The notes under the pieces were generated by a model that saw only the letters and a list, made by a program, of their open reading frames with translations, was not told where the DNA came from and did no database searches. The position numbers and the translations under genes are program-made. From an uncultured archaeon (GTDB taxonomy: Archaea; Thermoproteota; Bathyarchaeia; Bathyarchaeales; DTEX01), in NCBI GenBank assembly GCA_938091805.1, contig CALKGV010000081.1, positions 1-48,461 on the forward strand: a stretch of DNA of 48,461 bases, read 5' to 3'. The first letter of the stretch is position 1. Each line of letters starts with the position of its first letter. Shown in pieces: positions 19,090-28,181 of this stretch.

Positions 19090-19222
19090 GGGCCCGTGGC
19101 CTAGCCAGGACAGGGCGCAGCGGGCATAATATAGCATAATTTCACCGCGTAAGCCTTCGGAACCAAAAAATCAGATTGAAGAAAGCCTGAAGTCGAGGGT
19201 TCAACTCCCTCCGGGCCCGCCA
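19090..19222 (+). tRNA. tRNA-Arg(TCG) with two introns: 19121-19152 (position 29/30, 32 nt) and 19161-19183 (37/38, 23 nt); CCA encoded
   Basis: Acceptor GGGCCCG/CGGGCCC, T arm GAGGG-TTCAACT-CCCTC. After removing both introns the anticodon stem is CAGGC/GCCTG with loop CTTCGGA. BHB central helices: GCGC:GCGT (intron 1) with AGG:CCT outer helix, and CTTC:GAAG (intron 2). Confidence 0.88.
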
Positions 19223-19314
19223 CTTTTGCGTTCGGAATAATCCATTTAGGCCTTTCTATGTTCTCTTTTGGAAGGTTACATCTAGGGCTGTTTATTCTTT
19301 GACATGTAGAGACC

Positions 19315-20079
19315 TCAACATATAGTGTAGCCGCCATCCACCACTAAGTCATGTCCAGTTATATAATTCGCGGCGTCAGAGGCCAGAAATATTACGGCTC
19401 CAACAATGTCTACGGGTTCAGCGAACCTTCCTAAAGGTATTAGCGCCTTCCAATAGTTTGCGTATTCAGGCCGTGAATTTAGCAGTTTATTAACTAGCGG
19501 CGTTAACGTATATCCTGGGCTAACACTGTTAACATTTATATTATATTTTGCCCATTCGACAGCAAGGCTTTTAGTTAACATAATTACACCTGCCTTTGAA
19601 GCGTTATAGTGGGCTTGAGGCTGAGGCCTATTCACGGCTCTGCCAGACATCGAAGCTATGTTTATGATTTTACCATATCTCCTCTTCATCATGCACCGTC
19701 CAACAGCTTGGCACATAAGGGCAACACCCTTCAAGTTGACATTTATCATCCTATCCCATTCCCTCTCATCCATCTCTTCAAACGGGACCCACTGCCCAAT
19801 GCCGTGGCAATTCACTAATATATCAACATGGCCGAAGCTTTCAACAGCGATATTAACGGCATCCTCAACCTGCTTGCGGTCGCACACATCCACAGGTATG
19901 GCTAAAACCTTAACTGGAAAACTCTCTTCCAAAGTCTCTTTAAGGTTCTCTATGCCCTTAATATTCAAATCGAATAATGCAACATCAGCGCCGAACTCGG
20001 CGAGGCCGTAGGCTATAGCGCCGCCAATGCCCCCGCCAGCACCCGTAATGATGGCCTTCTTCCCATTCAGCATAAACAT
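19315..20079 (-). CDS. Short-chain dehydrogenase/reductase (3-oxoacyl-ACP reductase/glucose dehydrogenase-like)
   Basis: GKKAIITGAGGGIGGAIA cofactor motif, NCHGIG, YNASKAG catalytic YxxxK, and C-terminal YITGHDLVVDGGYT. Confidence 0.93.
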   Translation of the reverse strand: MFMLNGKKAIITGAGGGIGGAIAYGLAEFGADVALFDLNIKGIENLKETLEESFPVKVLAIPVDVCDRKQVEDAVNIAVESFGHVDILVNCHGIGQWVPFEEMDEREWDRMINVNLKGVALMCQAVGRCMMKRRYGKIINIASMSGRAVNRPQPQAHYNASKAGVIMLTKSLAVEWAKYNINVNSVSPGYTLTPLVNKLLNSRPEYANYWKALIPLGRFAEPVDIVGAVIFLASDAANYITGHDLVVDGGYTIC

Positions 20080-20328
20080 CTCTTTTACAAACCTAAAGCC
20101 GCCAAAACCCAACATTATCACCAAAAATTTAAGAAAGCATCTTTAAAAATAAGATTTGCGAAGAATGAGAAACTGAAACCTTCAAAACCAATAAATTTTT
20201 TAAGCGGATCCTTAAATAGTGTTTCAGCACCCAATGCTTCCTCCAGATTTCTCTTGTAAAATTTAAATAGTCTGAAAAGCCTCATGAAGAGGCATACCCC
20301 AAACATTTATAGGGTTTAGTTTCAAATA

Positions 20329-21219
20329 TTGAAACGATTAATATTGAAGCCCAGCGATTACACAACATCCGACATAATTAAACTCGCCGAGAACGCCCTT
20401 AGAATAGGCAATTATGAGGATGCATCGCGCTTCTTACGATACCTTATGATGCATTTCGGGGCAATTAACGATGAGTCTAACAAGAGGGTTTTCGCCATAA
20501 AAACTGGAGAATGCTGCATGCTGGCAGCCGAGAAGGCTAGAGGCTCCCCAAGGGCAATCATATTATCCGTCAGGGCTGCGGAGGCTTTTCAAGAAGGCGG
20601 AGACATGGAGATGGCAAGTTTAAGCAGATCAAGGATATGGGAACATTACGCAGCAATCAATGAGGGAGAGCCTAGAAGAGACAGCGAACTCATTCACGCA
20701 CTTAAAGTCTTCGGCGACTATCTTGTGAGCAGCGGCGACTTGGAGAAGGCCGCGATCATATATTCGCATGCAGCCAAAAATGCTTCAGAAAGCGGTAGAA
20801 CTCTTCTTGCAGGGGGGCTCTGCAGAGATGCGGGAGATTGCTACCGAAAAATAGGCAACCTAGAATATGCCGTAGATTACTATACTAAGGCCGCAGATGC
20901 GTATCTGCGTTGCCGAGAATACTTTGAAGCCGCGTGGAGCTACTGCAAAGTCAGCCTCACATTTATATGCCTAGGAAAGATGAGGGATGCTTTACAAGCT
21001 GCTGAAAAAGCTGAGTCAGCATGCTACTGGGGCGAGATAGGGATTTTTCTGAAGGATCTGAGCCGCATCTGCAAGTTGCTCAGTCAAGGCTCCCTAGGCG
21101 AAGCCGAGGAAAGCTGGAATAAAATAAAGGCAAAGTTTAGTGGTGAATACGCTCGATTAGTCGAGTTCTCTTTTCAAGCTGCAAGAAAAAATCAATTAGG
21201 TGAAAACGATTTGCGCTAA
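20329..21219 (+). CDS. TPR/alpha-SNAP-like helical repeat protein
   Basis: Successive A/Y/G-rich helical pairs: GDLEKAAIIYSHAAKNASESG, CRDAGDCYRKIGNLEYAVDYYTKAADAYLRCREYFEAAWSYCKVS. Confidence 0.65.
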   Translation: MKRLILKPSDYTTSDIIKLAENALRIGNYEDASRFLRYLMMHFGAINDESNKRVFAIKTGECCMLAAEKARGSPRAIILSVRAAEAFQEGGDMEMASLSRSRIWEHYAAINEGEPRRDSELIHALKVFGDYLVSSGDLEKAAIIYSHAAKNASESGRTLLAGGLCRDAGDCYRKIGNLEYAVDYYTKAADAYLRCREYFEAAWSYCKVSLTFICLGKMRDALQAAEKAESACYWGEIGIFLKDLSRICKLLSQGSLGEAEESWNKIKAKFSGEYARLVEFSFQAARKNQLGENDLR

Positions 21220-21301
21220 ATATTCTCTACTCCATAATTTTCCATCAGCATTAGAAAAAGTCAAATATTAGATGCCGTTCATCCATTATGGTGCGGCCAT
21301 T

Positions 21302-22417
21302 ATGTGGAAGAAAAGCATCTGGGTGTTCATAGTCCTTGCTTTAGTTTTAGGGATTTGGTATTACCTATTCGGGGGCGAAACGATTCTCGAGGAGCTAACG
21401 CATGGCCGCGCTGCAAGGTTCATTTACGCCGTTCTCGTATCAGCCGGCCTTACGATCATCTACATTCTGACATCGCTGATAATCCGATCAGCCATGTTAA
21501 AGGCTGGAGCAAAAGAGGGCGAAGTAACCATGATCATTGGGGTTGTAAAGGCGGCACTTATTTTAATCGGCATAATCGCCATCCTAAGCGATTGGTTTTC
21601 GCTTGGAGCGCTTGGAACACTCTTTGCAGCTTTCGGAGGAATGTTCCTAGGATGGTCGCTGCAGGGACCTGTGAGCGGATTAGCTGGGTGGCTTCTCATA
21701 TCGATCATCCGCCCGTTCAGCGTCGGCGATAGAGTTCAGCTACCCTCATACGGCTTAGTCGGCGATGTAATAGCTGTTTCGCCTCTTTACACCGTGCTTA
21801 ATCAGGTAGGCGGAAGCGTTGGAAGCGAAGAGCCGGCGAACAGAACCATATTGATACCTAACGCCCTGCTATTCAGCACGCTGATCATAAATTACACGCC
21901 AAAAGAGCAGGAGAGACTAATTGAGCTCTTCCGGAAGAGATTTGAGAAGGGCGAGGGAACATCTGGACCAGCATACATACTTGACGAGTTCGTTCTGAGG
22001 ATAACTTTTGATTCAGACTGGGACGAGGCTGAAAGAATACTTCTTAACGCGGCTAGGGAAGTTACCGCTGACATTATCAAAGCAACTGGGCAGGAACCCT
22101 ACATTCGCGCGGATGTATCAGACTGGTATGGGGTTTTCATGAGGTTAAGATTCATGACCTTGGCTACTGAGAGGCCGAGAATAATGTATGAGCTCACGAA
22201 GAGAATAATTAAGGCTGTAAAGGCAAGCGATAAGGTTGACATAGCCATACCATACGTTTACTCGCTTAAGAGGCCATTTCCAGTTGGGGGCAAACTTGAG
22301 GAGCCGGACATAAAAATCTTTGATAACGAATCGGATGTAGGCAAAACTTCCAGTGCGCCCTCATCCGATTCTACGCCTAGTAAGGAAAATAAAGGCCGCC
22401 AAGCATATGATAGTTAA
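21302..22417 (+). CDS. MscS-family mechanosensitive ion channel
   Basis: LGALGTLFAAFGGMFLGWSLQGPVSGLAGWLLISIIRPFSVGDRVQLPSYGLVGDVIAVSPLYTVL matches MscS TM3 and beta domain. Confidence 0.9.
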   Translation: MWKKSIWVFIVLALVLGIWYYLFGGETILEELTHGRAARFIYAVLVSAGLTIIYILTSLIIRSAMLKAGAKEGEVTMIIGVVKAALILIGIIAILSDWFSLGALGTLFAAFGGMFLGWSLQGPVSGLAGWLLISIIRPFSVGDRVQLPSYGLVGDVIAVSPLYTVLNQVGGSVGSEEPANRTILIPNALLFSTLIINYTPKEQERLIELFRKRFEKGEGTSGPAYILDEFVLRITFDSDWDEAERILLNAAREVTADIIKATGQEPYIRADVSDWYGVFMRLRFMTLATERPRIMYELTKRIIKAVKASDKVDIAIPYVYSLKRPFPVGGKLEEPDIKIFDNESDVGKTSSAPSSDSTPSKENKGRQAYDS

Positions 22418-22786
22418 GACCGTAGCGAGTATAATTAGCAGAAGCGAATACTGGCCGGAACCAAGAATTATTGGAATAGGACCAATTAGAAAGATAAAGC
22501 TGAGAGAATCCTTTAGCCCCGTAAGTAGGGCGGCTAAAAATAAAATTATCATCCCGATGAACATTAGCATGAAGCCTATAATGAACAATTTTATGAATGA
22601 AGATTGAAGAACCCCCCTCCTCTCAGTCTCCGCACCTAATCTGGCAGATACCTCGGTTTTTCCGTAGCATTCAAGACATAGCCATGTATATGGTTCTATA
22701 CAACGCTCACATACGGCTTTGCCGCATTCCTGACAGATATATCTTGCATTTCTCTTACCGCATAGTTCACACATCTTAACGCTCAA
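22361..22786 (-). CDS. B-box-type zinc-binding + DUF131/TIGR00304-like membrane protein
   Basis: CELCGKRNARYICQECGKAVCERC...WLCLEC zinc ligands, then two TM segments around LIGPIPIILGSG. Confidence 0.7.
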   Translation of the reverse strand: MSVKMCELCGKRNARYICQECGKAVCERCIEPYTWLCLECYGKTEVSARLGAETERRGVLQSSFIKLFIIGFMLMFIGMIILFLAALLTGLKDSLSFIFLIGPIPIILGSGQYSLLLIILATVLTIICLAAFIFLTRRRIG

Positions 22787-22806
22787 TTTTCCATCCCCTT
22801 AAATCT

Positions 22807-23079
22807 TTAGCGGGGCAATAATGCTTGACTTAAAATAAGCATGAACACAAGCGCCACCAAAATCAATATGATTGAAAGAACCAGCAGAATCTTCACTGAC
22901 TCTCTATCAGTCCCAAAAATTATCGGAATCGGACCAATCATAATCAATCCGCCTCCACCAACTTTTCCGTGAGCCCGCACGCCTGACAAAAGCATCATCA
23001 TAGCTGCGATAAATGTTAATATAAAACCTAAAATAATCAATATTAAGCCTAACAGCGCGAGAGATGGAAACCCGGCCAT
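22807..23079 (-). CDS. DUF131/TIGR00304-like small membrane protein
   Basis: Two TM segments around IMIGPIPIIFGTDRESVKILL; paralogous core to the adjacent ORF. Confidence 0.75.
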   Translation of the reverse strand: MAGFPSLALLGLILIILGFILTFIAAMMMLLSGVRAHGKVGGGGLIMIGPIPIIFGTDRESVKILLVLSIILILVALVFMLILSQALLPR

Positions 23080-23172
23080 ATCATTCCCACCAACAACTAA
23101 CTAATATAAACTTACTCAAATAATTTTTCCACGAAATCGCTTAGCCTCAACCATTCTAAAGGCACCAACTCG

Positions 23173-23697
23173 CTATTTAAGATTAAGGCGGACAAGGGGG
23201 AAATCATCTTTCCCACTTACTATTTTGAAGTTATTTTTTAAATAGAAGTTTAATGGTCCGGAGGGATTGTTTTCAGAGCTAATTCTCGCAAAGGTTTCAA
23301 TGGCCATAAATCCCTTTTCTTTTAATTCCTCTATCAAGTTTTTAAGCATAAGGGTTCCAAAGCCCTTTCTCCTCTGATTTCCATCCAGGATGTAAAGACA
23401 CGCTATGAACGCAGCGTCCTCATTCGGCGGACCCGAAGCATATTCTCTTACGCGTGGAAAATATACTGCCGGAGCATACTGCATAAATCCTATCGCAGCA
23501 TCATCGAGGCAGGCTACTTTAACGCAGCTTCCAAACTCTCTCAGCACCCTCTTAAGCCAGCGCATCTTTTCCTCCTCTCCGCTCTCCATAAGCAAGGAGG
23601 AATCGGATTCTCCCAACGTTTGCCAATAAAGGCAGCGTCTGCACGGGTTTGGAACACTTAAAAAGGTGCCCTCATCAATTTTCACGATCCTAAACAA
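23173..23697 (-). CDS. GNAT family N-acetyltransferase
   Basis: FIACLYILDGNQRRKGFGTLMLKNLIEELKEKGF acetyl-CoA motif. Start revised to TTG (MFRIVKIDEGTF) with GAGGGTGA RBS. The ORF-track N-terminus is antisense to the RPA gene. Confidence 0.75.
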   Translation of the reverse strand: MFRIVKIDEGTFLSVPNPCRRCLYWQTLGESDSSLLMESGEEEKMRWLKRVLREFGSCVKVACLDDAAIGFMQYAPAVYFPRVREYASGPPNEDAAFIACLYILDGNQRRKGFGTLMLKNLIEELKEKGFMAIETFARISSENNPSGPLNFYLKNNFKIVSGKDDFPLVRLNLK

Positions 23698-23788
23698 TGC
23701 TTCACCCTCTTGCCGCAATATCCTTTTTGCATGCACAGGAAGAAGATAGGTAAGCTTTAATATTATTGTTTGCTTTTGTAATTCGTTA

Positions 23789-24664
23789 GTGCCTGAAATG
23801 ATGCTTGAAGAAATCATCCGGAAGATTCTTTCAGCTAAACCTGAATTGACATATGAAGAAGTTTTAAAGATGATTGAGTTAAAAGAGAAGAAAGCCAGAG
23901 GCTTCTTAACCCGCGAGAGCGCTGCTTTATCCTTAGCTGTTGAACTTGGGGTTGCCGCGGGAGAAACCTCCTTTAGGCGTGAGATGCAGATTAAAGACCT
24001 AGTTTCCGGCTTAAATGATGTGACCATTACAGGTCGTGTGATAAATGTCTCTCAAATTAAAAAGTTCATACGTCAAAATGGGGGCGAGGGTGCCAAAAGA
24101 AGCATTCATATAGCCGACAGAACAGGGATTGCTAAGGTAATCCTATGGGATGAAAAGGCCCTAGTCTCGGAGCCAGGGCGCATATTGGACAGACTGGTTA
24201 GACTGCGTCACGCTTCAGTGAAACGTAGAGCCGGTGGAAAATTAGAGTTAAATGTCGGATCTAAAGGTGAAATGGAAATAGATCCGGAAGACTTGAGAGA
24301 GGAGGACTATCCGCCTCTAATATCCTTCACGGAGAAAGCAGGTAAAATCGCTGGCAACGAGAGAAATGTCAGCATCATCGGAATCGTGAAACAAGCCTAT
24401 CCGATAATTACATTTAGAAGGGAGGATGGTTGCGAAGGGAAGGTTAGACGTGTGAAAATTAAAAATCACACAGGCGAAGTCACCCTGGTACTCTGGGATG
24501 AGAACGCCGACGCCATTTCAGAAGATCAAATTGGGAGACATGTGGCGGTTTTAGCGGTGGACGCTAGAAAGCGATTTGATGAACGGGTGGAACTTCACAC
24601 AAAAAATAAGACAGTAATAGTCCTCTTAACAAAGAGGCCTTCAGGCTTCGAAATGGAAGAATAA
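23789..24664 (+). CDS. RPA-like ssDNA-binding protein with two OB folds
   Basis: VTITGRVINVSQIKKFIRQNGGEGAKRSIHIADRTGIAKVILWDEKA and VKIKNHTGEVTLVLWDENAD OB-fold repeats. GTG start. Confidence 0.88.
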   Translation: MPEMMLEEIIRKILSAKPELTYEEVLKMIELKEKKARGFLTRESAALSLAVELGVAAGETSFRREMQIKDLVSGLNDVTITGRVINVSQIKKFIRQNGGEGAKRSIHIADRTGIAKVILWDEKALVSEPGRILDRLVRLRHASVKRRAGGKLELNVGSKGEMEIDPEDLREEDYPPLISFTEKAGKIAGNERNVSIIGIVKQAYPIITFRREDGCEGKVRRVKIKNHTGEVTLVLWDENADAISEDQIGRHVAVLAVDARKRFDERVELHTKNKTVIVLLTKRPSGFEMEE

Positions 24665-24736
24665 TAAAAAATCTCTAGTCTCAATTGGTAAAAATATTTT
24701 CAAAAAAATAAAAAATAAAAATGGATTCTTCGCCGT

Positions 24737-25015
24737 CTACTCTTTCTTCGCCAGCGAGATTTCTATCGTTGAAACATTAGTTTTCGGCCGGTCTGGACTC
24801 GACATCTCCTGGGTGCCTATCTCAATTTTCTCTATGTTAAGGTCCTTGAGAAAGGCGCGGCGTAGGAGCTCAACAACATCCACGGCTCTGCTTATGGATC
24901 TACCTCTAGCCTTGACTACAACTCTCTTAGCGCCAGAGTTAAATGCTGTTAGACAAGCAACCACATAGTTCATAACGGGCTTTTTTCCGACCATCACCTG
25001 ACTTTCTTCAGCCAT
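24737..25015 (-). CDS. albA: DNA/RNA-binding protein Alba
   Basis: VMVGKKPVMNYVVACLTAFNSGAKRVVVKARGRSISRAVDVVELLRRAF. Confidence 0.95.
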   Translation of the reverse strand: MAEESQVMVGKKPVMNYVVACLTAFNSGAKRVVVKARGRSISRAVDVVELLRRAFLKDLNIEKIEIGTQEMSSPDRPKTNVSTIEISLAKKE

Positions 25016-25182
25016 AGAGGATTTCTACTCCTTTACTGTTTATTCTTTCATGTTCTTATTTTAAGAACTTTGATATAATACTTTCCCTTTTTGCTGTTTC
25101 ACTGCATTAGCAAACAGATTACGATCAGAAATAACCTGAAATGCAAAGAGAAAACAGCATACGCAATTACGTAATATACCCT

Positions 25183-27009
25183 TTATAACAGCATAGATAG
25201 AACTATAAACGCGAAACCTAGAAAAACGAAGATTGATGAACTTAACCTAGCTTTCTTCGCGACTCTATCGGTTAATAAACTAAGCTCGCTGATCTGCTTT
25301 TCCCCCACAACTTTTACCTTCGGAATAAGCACCTTGCGCCATACCACTATAACCTCATCCATGCTCCTCATAGCCTCCAAGGCAGCCCGTCTCGTATACT
25401 CGATTATCTTATCATGATCTACAACCTCGCCTACTGGATGGTAACCCCTATCTGCTAACACAATAGCGTTAACTATATGCGTGTCGGTTGTGAAAACCTC
25501 GCCGCAATCTATGCCTACTCCCCTTAAATCTGAAAGTATCTTACCGCGGAGATTGGAAACCATATTATTACCATCTATGGTTACATATGCGGTTATTTCC
25601 CCGCCAACCTCAACCAAAATTACGGTTATACCTCCAGGGCCCATCCCATCCTTAAGACCCAGATCTTCAGGAACAAATTTTCCAGCGCCAACCCTCACAG
25701 CACCCATTTTACTCCTTAGGCGCGCAGCTTCTTTTAGCGCAGATACAGCTGCCTCCCCAATCAACAGCGTAGCCTTCTCCAAATCGAAGGGGCCATTAAT
25801 GCTGTTATGGGCATCAACAACGATTGCCCATGGAAAACCCATTTTCTCCGCCTCCCGCATTATGATGTCATTTAGTTCCAAGGGCAGATCCTCCATTGTT
25901 TCAGGGGCCAAGGTTAAAGTTAAAAGCACGCATCCCCCGAAAACCTGACAGCCAACCTTCGCCCCATTTCTTTCAATCATAAGAAAAGAGGATGCATTAT
26001 CGGAGAAGCCGCTGGCTTCCTCCATTAATGCTTTGCTTAAACTCTCCAGCACTTTTCTATTTTGCTCTTGCGAAGCTAGATCGAGCTCATGACCTGAAAT
26101 CCCATGCGGAACAGAAACTACACATTCCGCTTCTTTCTCCAACAGTTTCTGTATTAATTCTGGAAGCGGACTGCTGCCTATGTTTTTAAAGGGGCCTGGA
26201 TGTAGATTTGGAACCACAAGGATGGCCTTTAACTTATTGTCATGTTTGCCCCTGAACATTAGTAATGAAATATTTATATCGCGTTCTTCACCGATCTGCT
26301 CCAATATCTCTTCAAAAGGTTGCCCGAAGCTTTCAGCCCAATCAGCAAGGAAGGCCCTAAAAAGCTTAAGTGAAGGAATACCAAAGGTTTTCATTCCAAT
26401 ACTATCTAAGCTCTTTCTGAAGAGCCAGACGCCTAGCATGGAAAAAGCCAAGGCTAAAAGAGGGTAAAACGCGTAATGCACACGGAGATTTCCCATTTGA
26501 ACAAGAGCTACTAGGGTGAATAATGCTGAAGGCTGAAGAAAACCTGAGAGGAATTTTTTCAAAGGATCGGAGAATGATATTGTGAATATGACTAGAAACC
26601 GTAATATTAGATCTGCGAAGAAACCTAAAGAAGCAGCTTTGATAAATAGGTCTACGCTGGAAAAGTAGAGTAGGAGCGCATGAGCTATTAGAATAAAGAT
26701 AAAGAAAAACATGTTAGATAAGAAGGATAGAAACAGGCATCTTCTAAGATTTAAAATTACATCTTTCCTTAGCAGCAATCCAGTTGAGAGGTATTCCATG
26801 AGTAGACTTACCGCGAAATAAAATAATCCAAGGGAGAAGCTGCCGATGAACCATGGTGCGGAAGGGTTCAGCGGGGCATTACCAGCGAAGCCTAAAAGTA
26901 GGGCTCCGGCAAACAGACAAATAATTGTCCCCCTATAGGAGGGAAGCTTGAATAGGGAAGAGTAATGTTTAACCGCTAAATCAATGTTGCTCCTGAAGGA
27001 ACTTCTCAT
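25183..27009 (-). CDS. DUF2070 family archaeal membrane protein
   Basis: N-terminal multi-TM region plus a soluble domain with LVVPNLHPGPFKNIGSSPLPELIQ and VVDAHNSINGPFDLEKA, typical of the COG3356/DUF2070 family. Confidence 0.85.
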   Translation of the reverse strand: MRSSFRSNIDLAVKHYSSLFKLPSYRGTIICLFAGALLLGFAGNAPLNPSAPWFIGSFSLGLFYFAVSLLMEYLSTGLLLRKDVILNLRRCLFLSFLSNMFFFIFILIAHALLLYFSSVDLFIKAASLGFFADLILRFLVIFTISFSDPLKKFLSGFLQPSALFTLVALVQMGNLRVHYAFYPLLALAFSMLGVWLFRKSLDSIGMKTFGIPSLKLFRAFLADWAESFGQPFEEILEQIGEERDINISLLMFRGKHDNKLKAILVVPNLHPGPFKNIGSSPLPELIQKLLEKEAECVVSVPHGISGHELDLASQEQNRKVLESLSKALMEEASGFSDNASSFLMIERNGAKVGCQVFGGCVLLTLTLAPETMEDLPLELNDIIMREAEKMGFPWAIVVDAHNSINGPFDLEKATLLIGEAAVSALKEAARLRSKMGAVRVGAGKFVPEDLGLKDGMGPGGITVILVEVGGEITAYVTIDGNNMVSNLRGKILSDLRGVGIDCGEVFTTDTHIVNAIVLADRGYHPVGEVVDHDKIIEYTRRAALEAMRSMDEVIVVWRKVLIPKVKVVGEKQISELSLLTDRVAKKARLSSSIFVFLGFAFIVLSMLL

Positions 27010-27059
27010 GAAACAAATTGTTAAGCCCATTGAACGTTAATTTTTTGTTACTGGAATAT

Positions 27060-27255
27060 TTAAAGCTGATACCCTTACCTGTGAACTACCATCCTACCTT
27101 GTAGGATTGTTTCTCCGCTTTAGCAGAGTTAAGGGCTGGTTCACATGCAGCCCGTCTAAGGCATGTAGCCCAAAGACCTCTCAAACTTTTTAGCTATGTT
27201 TATGGCTCCGTTTAGGTCAGCGTTGTATTCTCCGCAGCGTTTTGCCTTTACCATT
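27060..27255 (-). pseudogene. TnpB (IS200/IS605) C-terminal remnant with adjacent end hairpin
   Basis: Reverse strand ends ...CGEYNADLNGAINIAKKFERSLGYMP* (stop 27156-27158), the TnpB C-terminus. Beyond it is hairpin ATCCTAC-CTT-GTAGGAT (27091-27107). Confidence 0.75.
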
Positions 27256-27284
27256 AACTCTTCGCCTATTCAAAAAGTTTCCAG

Positions 27285-27450
27285 AACTAAGAAAAGAAAC
27301 TGTAAAGGCAAACTTTGGAGCACAAGCTACTACGCGGGCACAGCAGGACACGTCTCAGCGGAAACCATAGCAAATACATTGGAGAACATAAAATGCAATT
27401 CATCCACCCTTCAAAGAAAGGTGGTCTTCTTGCTGAGTCTTTATAAAGGA
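27285..27450 (+). pseudogene. TnpA (IS200/IS605 Y1 transposase) C-terminal remnant
   Basis: KGKLWSTSYYAGTAGHVSAETIANTLENIK resembles the TnpA C-terminal LWSxSYYVGTAGHVSAETIxxYIE. Confidence 0.75.
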
Positions 27451-27648
27451 TGACCGATATGCTAGCACTATTAAAAAAATTTGACACCTTTATGTTTTTT
27501 CCATGAAGGCTTTCCGGGGAATTTCAAAAGGGGTAAGAGAAAGTATAGCCAAAGGAAAACAATACAAGCTTTATTTTAGAGGCAAAAAACGCCTTTGGAG
27601 CTGCGAAAGGCTCTTATTCTTAAACGCTTAAATTCTATTCGAAAAGAC

Positions 27649-27948
27649 ATGTCAGAGAAATCTCCGCCCATAACGATATTTCACATGCTTGAAAGGCATG
27701 TGGGAAAAAGAATACATGTTGTGATGGACGTTTCCTACGGATTTGAGGGAACACTGACTGCTGTTACGATCGAACCTCCAGGTATATGGCTCTCCGAAGC
27801 TGTGGCAACGGTTCTCAGATCAACGATAGCTCAGCCTATACCGCAAGTGGTAAGTAGAGAAGAACGAAGTGAAATATTCATAAACCTTAATCACGTTCAG
27901 AGAATAGAGATTTTACATGAAGAGACTCGCAGAATGCGCCAGCCATAG
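27649..27948 (+). CDS. Putative Sm/Lsm-fold protein with long Sm1-Sm2 insertion
   Basis: HVGKRIHVVMDVSYGFEGTLTAVTIEPPGIWLSEA ... EIFINLNHVQRIEIL. Start revised to ATG at 27649. Confidence 0.5.
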   Translation: MSEKSPPITIFHMLERHVGKRIHVVMDVSYGFEGTLTAVTIEPPGIWLSEAVATVLRSTIAQPIPQVVSREERSEIFINLNHVQRIEILHEETRRMRQP

Positions 27949-28181
27949 CTTATATTGATGCAAACTGGATTATTATACAGATTGTAAGAAAAGCTAAGGT
28001 TAATATTATCAGCGTTCTAGGCTTAATCTTTACTCCTAAACTTTCCTCTTCAAAAAATCTTAGTAGTCCAGCGCTAGTAGCCGGCGCCGGCGCAGCTCTT
28101 TGCCTACGCCTTTCTCTTCGACTGCTCAAGATTAATGCACCAAATTGTAGAAAATGTTTTCTAACTAATTAACTTTTGCTC

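Noticed and set aside
19101-19337. 78-aa minus-strand ORF containing AGPEGVEPSTSGF
   Set aside because: It is antisense translation of the tRNA-Arg gene; this GPEGVEPSTS string is a well-known spurious tRNA-derived ORF.
25481-25948. 155-aa plus-strand ORF
   Set aside because: Antisense to the DUF2070 gene; no recognisable domain.
27196-27453. 85-aa plus ORF taken as one gene
   Set aside because: It is a chimera: its first part is antisense to the TnpB remnant and only the later part is TnpA-derived.
28080-28110. GC-rich CCGGCGCCGGCGC stretch downstream of the Sm-like gene
   Set aside because: Short palindromic GC tract without a clear stem-loop/T-tract terminator or repeat partner; too little to interpret.
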